A stretch of DNA of 24,306 nucleotides from DAOTWY01 sp003696565 (GTDB lineage Bacteria; Chloroflexota; Anaerolineae; Aggregatilineales; Phototrophicaceae). This document shows, piece after piece, positions 8,377 to 13,823 of the stretch. Within the stretch, counting starts at the first letter, position 1; the number at the start of each line of letters is the position of its first letter. The translations under genes were made by a program, and so were the position numbers. The stretch covers positions 1 through 24,306 of the forward strand of contig DAOTWY010000050.1 in the NCBI GenBank assembly GCA_034435635.1, in the 5' to 3' direction. The notes under the pieces were generated by a model, which saw only the letters and a program-made list of their open reading frames with translations, was not told where the DNA came from and did not search any database.

Positions 8377-8422
8377 ATTTAAGATGGTGTTAAATAAAGT
8401 TTAAGAAAAACTTATCTTAAAT
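8377..8422 (+). promoter_or_regulatory. Structured leader or operator upstream of the 157-aa gene
   Basis: ATTTAAGAT (8377-8385) pairs perfectly with ATCTTAAAT (8414-8422). An inner AAGTTT (8397-8402) / AAACTT (8408-8413) hairpin abuts the outer stem on its 3' side, with an 11-nt bulge on the 5' side. TTTAAGA is also directly repeated 22 nt apart (8378 and 8400), which would suit a protein operator on one DNA face. The structure ends 9 nt before the GAAAGGTGG ribosome binding site. Confidence 0.45.
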
Positions 8423-8444
8423 CAACAAAAGAAAGGTGGTAGCT

Positions 8445-8918
8445 ATGATAAACCTGGACAAGACTCGTGTTATTTTAAATGAAGCAGCCCGTCTGGTAGA
8501 GTTAACTGCCACTTTTCAGGCGCGTTATGGAAAAAATTATGTCATGCACATGGGAACCCCACAAGACGCACTCGACCTTAACGAGTGTATTCTTGATTCG
8601 CAGGCAATTATCGCTAATTTGATCGAACCAGAGATCAAAGTAACACCCCATTATCGTTATGGTAAATGGTGGGAACGCTCACAGGTGATGACCAACTGCA
8701 CAGCACAGCAACTCATGACAGAAGCCTGCCGCCTGATGAGTGCGGTAGCACATTTTGAAGCAAAACACCAACAAGGCAAAGCCACTTGGGATCATGCGAT
8801 TACGACAACCCAAAGCGCAATTGCAGGTATGCTACATCCATCCACATTACAAGTTGTGACTAATCCAGAAGATACTCATCCAGAGATGGATCATCATATA
8901 CACCTTAGCGCAAGCTAA
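8445..8918 (+). CDS. Hypothetical soluble protein, 157 aa
   Basis: I do not recognise a family. The ATG at 8445 is chosen over the in-frame GTG at 8436 because AAAGGTGG (8432-8439) then sits at good spacing and would otherwise overlap the start. The protein appears largely alpha-helical and cytoplasmic, with no signal peptide or membrane segment. It has helical stretches around 5-20 (TRVILNEAARLVELTATF), 35-60 and 85-125, and a His-rich C-terminus (HPEMDHHIHLSAS). It stands alone between a hairpin upstream and an intrinsic terminator downstream, so it is a single-gene unit with its own structured leader. The strong ribosome binding site and terminator support it as a real, well-translated gene. 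Confidence 0.75.
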   Translation: MINLDKTRVILNEAARLVELTATFQARYGKNYVMHMGTPQDALDLNECILDSQAIIANLIEPEIKVTPHYRYGKWWERSQVMTNCTAQQLMTEACRLMSAVAHFEAKHQQGKATWDHAITTTQSAIAGMLHPSTLQVVTNPEDTHPEMDHHIHLSAS

Positions 8919-8933
8919 ATTCAGACGCAAAAG

Positions 8934-8958
8934 CGGACTCAACTAGAGTCCGTTTTTT
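8934..8958 (+). terminator. Rho-independent terminator after the 157-aa gene
   Basis: Perfect 7-bp stem CGGACTC (8934-8940) / GAGTCCG (8946-8952), 5-nt loop, then six T residues (8953-8958); upstream A residues can extend the pairing. Confidence 0.92.
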
Positions 8959-8982
8959 ATAGATTTTTACAGATTCACCCAT

Positions 8983-8988
8983 TACAAT
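8983..8988 (+). promoter_or_regulatory. Probable -10 element for the membrane-protein pair
   Basis: TACAAT, the -10 hexamer that recurs in this window, 42 nt before the ATG at 9031 and downstream of the preceding terminator. No convincing -35 is visible at 16-17 nt. Confidence 0.4.
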
Positions 8989-9030
8989 ATGTCTCAATAT
9001 CATGGTTAACTGAGGCATATTTGAGGCGTA

Positions 9031-9780
9031 ATGGAAAACTTCCTAACAATTCCGTTTCTTGTATCGGTGATTAGCTCAATCACCACAGGTATATTTGCCG
9101 CGCTCGTGCTACGACGCTGGTATCAACTACGCCGCCCCCACTTACTAGCATGGGGTATCGGTTTAAGCATGTATTTTCTGGGTACATTCAGTCAGGTCAT
9201 TTTAGCTATTTGGTGGAGTCCATTTTTCTTTGGATTATGGTATTGGACTGGGGCATTAATGGTTGCCCCCTGGCTAGGTCAAGGGACAGCATATTTGTTA
9301 ATTCGACGCGGCAGCATCGCCCGTAACCTACAGATGGCGTTGTTATTGGTAGCAGTCATGACTCTGCCTTGGACGCTTTTCTTCACACCGATGGATGCCA
9401 CAGCGTGGTATCAAGGTGCAGATATGACAACCATCTATAAACACATCATGGGAGAAGAAATTCGTGGAACGGTGCGGTTTTTCTCTCCAGTAATGAATAC
9501 ATGGGGAACAATCTTACTGGTTGGCGGTGCGATTTACTCTGCACGATTGTTCCGTCGTAAGCAAATCATGCGTAATCGTATGGTTGGCAATTGGTATATT
9601 GCACTTGGGGGGTTATTACCAGCATTAGGTGGTGTATTTATCCGCCTGGGAGATCCATCTTTCAAATACTTAGGAGAGATGTGTGGGGCTATTTTGATTT
9701 TTATTGGCTACTGGCTGGCAACCAATATCCCAGAAACAGCTAAAGTATCCCGTCAAAAAATCACAGAGACAACCTCATGA
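9031..9780 (+). CDS. Seven-helix integral membrane protein of unknown function
   Basis: 249-aa polytopic membrane protein; I do not recognise the family. Hydrophobic segments are at about 6-26, 37-60, 66-90, 98-118, 153-173, 186-204 and 212-232. An amphipathic, charged loop lies between helices 4 and 5 (about 120-150, containing YKHIMGEEIRGTVRFF). It is Trp-rich, with several aromatic residues at helix ends, and ends in a short polar tail. GAGG lies 4 nt before the ATG. Its stop overlaps the next start as ATGA (9777-9780), so the two proteins are translationally coupled and probably act together, perhaps as a complex. No transporter or enzyme motif is visible. Confidence 0.8.
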   Translation: MENFLTIPFLVSVISSITTGIFAALVLRRWYQLRRPHLLAWGIGLSMYFLGTFSQVILAIWWSPFFFGLWYWTGALMVAPWLGQGTAYLLIRRGSIARNLQMALLLVAVMTLPWTLFFTPMDATAWYQGADMTTIYKHIMGEEIRGTVRFFSPVMNTWGTILLVGGAIYSARLFRRKQIMRNRMVGNWYIALGGLLPALGGVFIRLGDPSFKYLGEMCGAILIFIGYWLATNIPETAKVSRQKITETTS

Positions 9781-10262
9781 TCCCAAAAACACTTCATCAA
9801 CTTGGAACAACTGGCATCATCGGGGCAATGCTTTTCATCGCATTTTTAATTTGGCTGATATTAGGGTTACTGATTACGCCGGATGATTATGGTTTTTTGC
9901 ACCAAATACATTACTGGATTAGCCGCGTGGGGTTGGCTGTTGCAATAATTATGTTGGTTATTGCAATCTATATCGGCTTAATTCGGCACGGTGATGTAAC
10001 CCCTTGGTTTAGACGTGTGACATATACCATTATGGCTTTCATGGTGATGCAAGGCATGATTGGGGGGGCGATGTGGCTAGCTGGCGGTAGACCTGGAGAA
10101 GAAGTCCATATTATTTATGGATATGGCGTTGTACTTTCATTACCGTTTTTTGTATTCGTAGAAGTCACTGCCAAAAAACGCCCGGCAATGGGAAGTTACA
10201 TTTGGGGATTTACGATGTTAGCTGCTATCATCGTCCGCACTATCACCACCGGACCGGGGTAA
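9777..10262 (+). CDS. Five-helix integral membrane protein of unknown function
   Basis: 161-aa membrane protein coupled to the upstream gene by an ATGA overlap. Hydrophobic helices are at about 13-33, 47-69, 82-102, 111-130 and 140-157. Histidines sit at helix starts: H42 and H45 before helix 2, and H111 before helix 4. The stretch MQGMIGGAMWLAGG ending in H111 loosely recalls the ligand helices of COX15/CtaA-type and cytochrome b561-type four-helix proteins. That resemblance is my inference; no full family signature is present. If it holds, the pair might bind heme or a quinone. A separate promoter lies just after the stop, so the operon probably contains only these two genes. Confidence 0.75.
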   Translation: MIPKTLHQLGTTGIIGAMLFIAFLIWLILGLLITPDDYGFLHQIHYWISRVGLAVAIIMLVIAIYIGLIRHGDVTPWFRRVTYTIMAFMVMQGMIGGAMWLAGGRPGEEVHIIYGYGVVLSLPFFVFVEVTAKKRPAMGSYIWGFTMLAAIIVRTITTGPG

Positions 10263-10264
10263 TT

Positions 10265-10292
10265 TTGAAAAACAAGCACCACCAACTACAAT
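10265..10292 (+). promoter_or_regulatory. Sigma70-type promoter for the SH3b lipoprotein
   Basis: TTGAAA (10265-10270), a 16-nt spacer and TACAAT (10287-10292). The inferred start near 10299 leaves a leader of about 25 nt with GGAGG in place. Confidence 0.7.
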
Positions 10293-10323
10293 GATTATAA
10301 GGTAGTGTGTTGGAGGAAATCGT

Positions 10324-10788
10324 ATGAGATGGTTGGTGCTTGGTCTGTTGGGTTTGCTCTTGGGAGCTGCTTGTAATTCATTAGAAAACGAGACATCACT
10401 GGCGACAATTGCCCATTCGTCCACACCATCCCCTACGCAATTGATTATATCAACGCCAGGGTTAACCCTGGTACCGTATATTGTCTCCCAGCCCATTCCT
10501 ACATCAACACCGGCTTGCCCATCACCCGCCCCAAGTACACGGATGATCGTCAACGAGCGTGGATGGGTAATAGATGACGATACACGTCCATTAAATGTGC
10601 GTTCTGGACCAAGTACACAATATCGCATTATCGGGCAACTAAACGTAGGCACCATATTTTTTGTTCTGGAAGGTCCCGTATGCAGTGAGCGTTATGTTTG
10701 GTATCGCGTAGAGCACGGAGACTTAATCGGCTGGGTGGCAGAAGGGGATAATGATCAATATTATATTGAACCCTATTTCCCCGGTTGA
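10324..10788 (+). CDS. Exported SH3b-domain lipoprotein
   Basis: 154-aa secreted protein. The N-terminus MRWLVLGLLGLLLGAAC is a signal peptide ending in a lipobox-like LGAAC, so Cys17 is the likely lipidated residue; the -3 position is Gly rather than Leu, so plain secretion is possible. A Ser/Thr/Pro-rich linker (about 20-75) leads to a bacterial SH3 (SH3_3) domain at about 80-150, with the hallmark LNVRSGPSTQY and a closing GWVAEG. Such domains bind cell-wall peptides or other extracellular ligands. GGAGG is about 7 nt upstream of the ATG. It is a single-gene unit; its stop codon overlaps the -35 of the tRNA promoter. No catalytic domain is attached. Confidence 0.85.
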   Translation: MRWLVLGLLGLLLGAACNSLENETSLATIAHSSTPSPTQLIISTPGLTLVPYIVSQPIPTSTPACPSPAPSTRMIVNERGWVIDDDTRPLNVRSGPSTQYRIIGQLNVGTIFFVLEGPVCSERYVWYRVEHGDLIGWVAEGDNDQYYIEPYFPG

Positions 10789-10812
10789 CAATTCTCAGCA
10801 ATTGAGTACAAT
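10785..10812 (+). promoter_or_regulatory. Strong sigma70-type promoter for tRNA-Leu
   Basis: Consensus TTGACA (10785-10790), a 16-nt spacer and TACAAT (10807-10812). The -35 overlaps the stop codon of the SH3b lipoprotein gene. Transcription would begin near 10819, about 53 nt before the mature tRNA. Confidence 0.8.
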
Positions 10813-10871
10813 CTAATGCAACATGAGGTAATAGCCTTAATATCCATAATTCTATTACTAAAACATGTGTC

Positions 10872-10953
10872 GGGGCAGTGGCGGAATGGGCATACGCGAC
10901 CGCCTTAAAAGCGGTTACCTTCGGGTATGTGGGTTCGAGTCCCACCTGCCTCA
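10872..10953 (+). tRNA. tRNA-Leu, anticodon UAA
   Basis: 82-nt cloverleaf of the long-variable-arm class. The acceptor stem GGGGCAG pairs with CTGCCTC, with one G-T pair. The anticodon stem ACCGC/GCGGT encloses loop CTTAAAA, giving anticodon TAA (reads UUA). The variable arm is TACC-TTCG-GGTA. The T arm is GTGGG-TTCGAGT-CCCAC. The discriminator is A; 3' CCA is not encoded. The anticodon loop is uninterrupted, so the group I intron known in cyanobacterial tRNA-Leu(UAA) is absent. Confidence 0.95.
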
Positions 10954-10961
10954 ATCAAAAA

Positions 10962-10983
10962 GCGTCTGAACAGGCGCTTTTTT
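10962..10983 (+). terminator. Rho-independent terminator after tRNA-Leu
   Basis: GCGTCT (10962-10967) / AGGCGC (10972-10977), containing one T-G pair, with loop GAAC and six T residues (10978-10983). Flanking A and T residues extend the stem. Confidence 0.88.
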
Positions 10984-11031
10984 GATTCTCAATTTATAAT
11001 AAATAAAATGAAAGAATTGGGATAATTACTA

Positions 11032-11883
11032 GTGAGAACATTTGAGGAATATCATAGAATACTATCTTTATGGGAACGTGGATACAATAAAAAACAAATT
11101 GCCAAAGAAACAGGCATACCACATGCTACAGTGCGTGATTGTATTACTCGGTATGGTTCTGTCAGTAAACTTCTTGAAGAAAAAAATCCTTCTAACACCT
11201 TTAATCCCGATATTCAAACACTATATCGTCAAATTTTAACTCTGTGGGAAGCTGGTGAACCCAAAATACGAATAGCTAAAAAACTTTCTGTGACGCGTTA
11301 TATTGTAATGACCTGCATTGAAAAATATCGAACGTTAGCTGAACTTGAGCGTGTTATCGAAAATGGCGAACAATGCAACACAGAACCACATACTATTCGT
11401 CCTAAAAATCAGCAACGTTACCGTTATAACGAGGATACATTACGCCAAGCTGTTGCAGATTCATACTCTTATGCCCAGGTTTTGAAATTGTTAGGCATCA
11501 AACCTGCAGGTGGAAACTATGAGACCTTAAAGAGACGTATAGAACAGCTCCAAATCGACACCTCACATTTTAGAGGACATGGGTGGAACGGTGGGCAACG
11601 TGCAATCGTAACAAGAAAATATCGCTTAGAAGATGTGTTAATCAAGAACTCACCTTATAAGCAATCTAGCTCTCTCAAAAAACGATTAATTGAAGCTGGT
11701 TATTTTGAGGCGATCTGTGCCTCATGTGGTTTAGATACCTGGTTAAATCACCCTATCCCGTTGGAATTAGATCATATTAACGGGGATCGGCGTGACAACC
11801 GCCTGGAAAATTTACGGTTATTATGTCCTAATTGCCACGCCTTAACCGAGACCTACCGCGGACGTAACATTAAGTCGTCGTAG
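11032..11883 (+). CDS. HNH endonuclease with duplicated N-terminal helix-turn-helix
   Basis: 283-aa putative DNA endonuclease. The C-terminal HNH/zinc module has CASC (C229, C232), LELDHINGD (catalytic H248), DNRLENL, and CPNC (C265, C268) followed by H269. A middle region (about 130-180) with an LGIKPAGGNYETLKRRI segment ending in IDTSHF is typical of this HNH family. The N-terminus holds two tandem HTH-like repeats (about 7-50 and 64-107; YHRILSLWERG versus YRQILTLWEAG), probably for site-specific DNA binding. The GTG at 11032 is the only usable start: a stop lies in frame three codons upstream, and no ATG precedes the HTH. The first part looks AT-richer than neighbouring genes. It could be a free-standing homing endonuclease or a domesticated relic. 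Its end overlaps the convergent 58-aa gene by 14 nt. Confidence 0.85.
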   Translation: MRTFEEYHRILSLWERGYNKKQIAKETGIPHATVRDCITRYGSVSKLLEEKNPSNTFNPDIQTLYRQILTLWEAGEPKIRIAKKLSVTRYIVMTCIEKYRTLAELERVIENGEQCNTEPHTIRPKNQQRYRYNEDTLRQAVADSYSYAQVLKLLGIKPAGGNYETLKRRIEQLQIDTSHFRGHGWNGGQRAIVTRKYRLEDVLIKNSPYKQSSSLKKRLIEAGYFEAICASCGLDTWLNHPIPLELDHINGDRRDNRLENLRLLCPNCHALTETYRGRNIKSS

Positions 11884-12046
11884 CATCTTTAAGTTGATAG
11901 ACTCGTAGAGTAATAAACAATCCCCCAATTAACGCAGATAACAATGTGCCCGTCATCAGATTTTGATCAAACATCGCAAACAGTGTACCAATAACCACAG
12001 GTATCAATACCGCGATGATGACATCCGCTACTAGGGTTTTTGCCAT
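11870..12046 (-). CDS. Small two-helix membrane protein, 58 aa
   Basis: A short open frame on the minus strand from ATG (12046) to TAA (11870-11872). Translation begins MAKTLVADVIIAVLIPVVIG and continues with two hydrophobic helices (about 7-25 and 33-49) separated by a short polar turn (MFDQNLMTG), ending in a polar tail (LRVYQLKDATTT). A strong AAAGGAG ribosome binding site lies about 9 nt upstream of the ATG. The stop lies inside the convergent HNH gene (14-nt overlap). I do not recognise a family. The hairpin-like topology, strong ribosome binding site and position next to the pst promoter region make it a credible small membrane gene; a role in phosphate uptake is only a guess. Confidence 0.65.
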   Translation of the reverse strand: MAKTLVADVIIAVLIPVVIGTLFAMFDQNLMTGTLLSALIGGLFITLRVYQLKDATTT

Positions 12047-12066
12047 TGTTAAAAACTCCTTTTATG

Positions 12067-12092
12067 AAATACGTAAAAAGAATACCGTATTT
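12067..12092. repeat. Inverted repeat upstream of the 58-aa gene
   Basis: AAATACG (12067-12073) / CGTATTT (12086-12092), perfect 7-bp arms with a 12-nt gap, lying just upstream of the small gene's ribosome binding site on the minus strand. It may be an operator or a leader hairpin. Confidence 0.4.
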
Positions 12093-12200
12093 CTTGCGAT
12101 TTGGTTACTACCTCATTGGTACTAAATCATAAAATTGACGCTGATATCTGATATATTGTCCAGAACTGCCGCCAACAGCTCAAATATGATAGATGAAACG

Positions 12201-12248
12201 TTAAATCTCCTTAAATACTGCTTAAAATGACTGCCTAAAAGTATTAAA
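12201..12248 (+). promoter_or_regulatory. Pho-box-like array of five TTAAA-type repeats
   Basis: TTAAAT at 12201 and 12211, TTAAAA at 12222, CTAAAA at 12235 and TTAAA at 12244. The spacings of 10, 11, 13 and 9 nt average close to one helical turn. PhoP boxes in Gram-positive bacteria are direct TT(A/T/C)ACA-type hexamers spaced about 11 nt, so this is a plausible phosphate-responsive site for the pst operon. The motif differs from known consensus sequences, and AT-richness makes chance repeats possible. Confidence 0.45.
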
Positions 12249-12341
12249 CCAGCACGCCCTTACTGTTAATAGACCAACGCTAATATTTTGCATGGTCATT
12301 TAGACTACATCACCCAAAATACATAAGGAGTATGATTAGTG

Positions 12342-13745
12342 ATGAAGGTACGTGCGATTGTTTTAACCCTGATTATTGCGTTGCTGGCTTCCTTCGGTGT
12401 TTTTGCCCAAGAAGAAGGCGACACCATAGCGGATATTGTTGTCGCTTCTGCCACAGATGATACCCCTGAATTCACCATCTTATTGGCAGCCGTGCAAGCA
12501 GCTGATCCATCTGTCTTGGAAGCACTTTCCAACCCAGATGCAGACCTGACAGTTTTTGCACCCACAGATGCCGCATTTGCAGAAATGCCTGGCTTTGTGT
12601 TGGACTACCTGCTAGCAAACCCCGCTCTATTAACTGATATGCTGCTCTATCACGTGGTAGAAGGTTCCGTGATGTCTACCGATGTGCTGGGTTTGGAAGA
12701 CGGTGCTATGATCCCGACCCTGCAAGGTAGTGAACTCACACTCAATCTTGATCTAGATAATATGTCTGTCAAGTTGGATAACGCGCAAGTTGTACTGGAT
12801 ATGATCGACATTGAAGCTAGCAACGGCGTGATTCACGTCATTGATTCTGTGCTAGTTCCACCGGTTGAATTGCCAGAAGTTGACCCCCTTGCCGTGACCG
12901 ACAACATCGTTGTGGCTGGTAGCTCCACAGTGTTCCCGGTAACATCTCGCATGGCTGACCTGTTCAACCAAGATGGTTTTGCAGGAACAATCACCGTTGA
13001 TAGCGTTGGCACCGGTGCTGGTTTTGAACGCTTCTGTGTCAATGCAGAAACTGACATCTCTAACGCTAGCCGCCCAATCAAACAAGAAGAAATTGATGCC
13101 TGTGCACAAAACGGACGGACAGCGTTCCCACTTTATGTTGCCATCGATGCTTTAGCAGTGGTTGTGGATCAATCTAACGACTTCGCTTATGACTTAACAC
13201 TCGAACAATTGGCAGCTATCTACTCTGGTGAAGTGACAGCTTGGAATGAAATCAACCCAGAATGGCCCGCAGAAACCATCCGCGTGAGCAGCCCCGGTTC
13301 AGATAGCGGCACATATGACTACTTCGTAGAAGAAGTATTGGATGGAGATGAGGCATTAATCCAGAGCGTTCCAGGCATTCAATTTAGTGAAAACGATAAC
13401 GTGTTAGTAAACAACGTCGTTGGTGATCCCTATGCTATCGCTTACTTTGGTTTTGCTTACTACCAAGAAAATCAAGGTAGCCTGCGCGTGCTCAATATTG
13501 AAGGAATTGAACCGAATGAAGAAACCGGTTCTACCTTTACATATCCGCTGAGCCGCCCGTTGTTCATCTATTCTGCACCGGAAATTATCCGTGAAAAACC
13601 ACAAGTTGGTGCTTTCCTGGTTTATTACCTACAAAACGTTGAAAGTCAACTTGGTGGTGGGGAAGGCGAAATTGGTTATATCCCAACCAACGCATTTGAT
13701 GCACGCCGCGATGCGCTGTATCTCTTAGCAGCACTGGGTGAATAA
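12342..13745 (+). CDS. pstS: Phosphate-binding protein PstS fused to an N-terminal fasciclin (FAS1) domain
   Basis: 467-aa exported protein that would capture phosphate and deliver it to the PstCAB transporter. Signal peptide at 1-22 (MKVRAIVLTLIIALLASFGVFA). FAS1 domain at about 26-174: TIADIVVAS at its start, DLTVFAPTDAAFAEMP, LLYHVVEG (the conserved YH motif, H104) and NGVIHVIDSVLVPP at its end. The PstS domain at about 187-465 has the expected phosphate-binding segments VVAGSSTVFPV, SVGTGAGFERF, ISNASRPI and SPGSDSGTYDYF. AAGGAG (12325-12330) lies 11 nt before the ATG at 12342 and 8 nt before an adjacent GTG at 12339; either start changes the product by one residue. There is no lipobox, so in a monoderm-like cell the FAS1 part might hold it at the surface. 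FAS1 domains are known for cell-surface adhesion. Confidence 0.9.
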   Translation: MKVRAIVLTLIIALLASFGVFAQEEGDTIADIVVASATDDTPEFTILLAAVQAADPSVLEALSNPDADLTVFAPTDAAFAEMPGFVLDYLLANPALLTDMLLYHVVEGSVMSTDVLGLEDGAMIPTLQGSELTLNLDLDNMSVKLDNAQVVLDMIDIEASNGVIHVIDSVLVPPVELPEVDPLAVTDNIVVAGSSTVFPVTSRMADLFNQDGFAGTITVDSVGTGAGFERFCVNAETDISNASRPIKQEEIDACAQNGRTAFPLYVAIDALAVVVDQSNDFAYDLTLEQLAAIYSGEVTAWNEINPEWPAETIRVSSPGSDSGTYDYFVEEVLDGDEALIQSVPGIQFSENDNVLVNNVVGDPYAIAYFGFAYYQENQGSLRVLNIEGIEPNEETGSTFTYPLSRPLFIYSAPEIIREKPQVGAFLVYYLQNVESQLGGGEGEIGYIPTNAFDARRDALYLLAALGE

Positions 13746-13767
13746 CCGCTATCGTATCGTTAATTTT

Positions 13768-13795
13768 ATGGAGAGTAGTTTAGACTGCTCTCCAT
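13768..13795 (+). promoter_or_regulatory. Intercistronic hairpin between pstS and pstC
   Basis: ATGGAGAGTAGT (13768-13779) and ACTGCTCTCCAT (13784-13795) form a 12-bp stem with a single T-G wobble and a TTAG tetraloop. It lies 22 nt after the pstS stop and about 29 nt before the pstC start. No U tract follows, so full termination is unlikely. Stabilising the pstS mRNA end, or partly attenuating pstCAB, would give more binding protein than permease. Confidence 0.7.
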
Positions 13796-13823
13796 CTGTT
13801 ATTGTTATTGAAAGGATGGGGAT

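Larger units (their letters stand above)
12047..12338. other. Divergent intergenic region upstream of the pst operon
   Basis: This gene-free stretch of 292 nt lies between the 58-aa gene and pstS. It contains the ribosome binding site of the small gene, an AAATACG/CGTATTT inverted repeat (12067-12092), a TTAAA-type periodic array (12201-12248), a candidate TAATAT -10 (12281-12286), and the pstS ribosome binding site AAGGAG (12325-12330). I see no RNA gene. Confidence 0.6.

Noticed and set aside
10218..10655. 145-aa minus-strand frame over the SH3b lipoprotein gene
   Set aside because: Antisense shadow: the plus strand has a promoter, ribosome binding site, signal peptide and SH3b motif.
10872..10953. 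Group I intron in tRNA-Leu(UAA)
   Set aside because: The anticodon loop CTTAAAA is continuous and the tRNA folds as a complete 82-nt molecule.
10872..11883. Integrated element attached at the tRNA-Leu 3' end
   Set aside because: No integrase, no repeated tRNA 3' segment, and a normal terminator directly follows the tRNA; only the HNH gene is suggestive.
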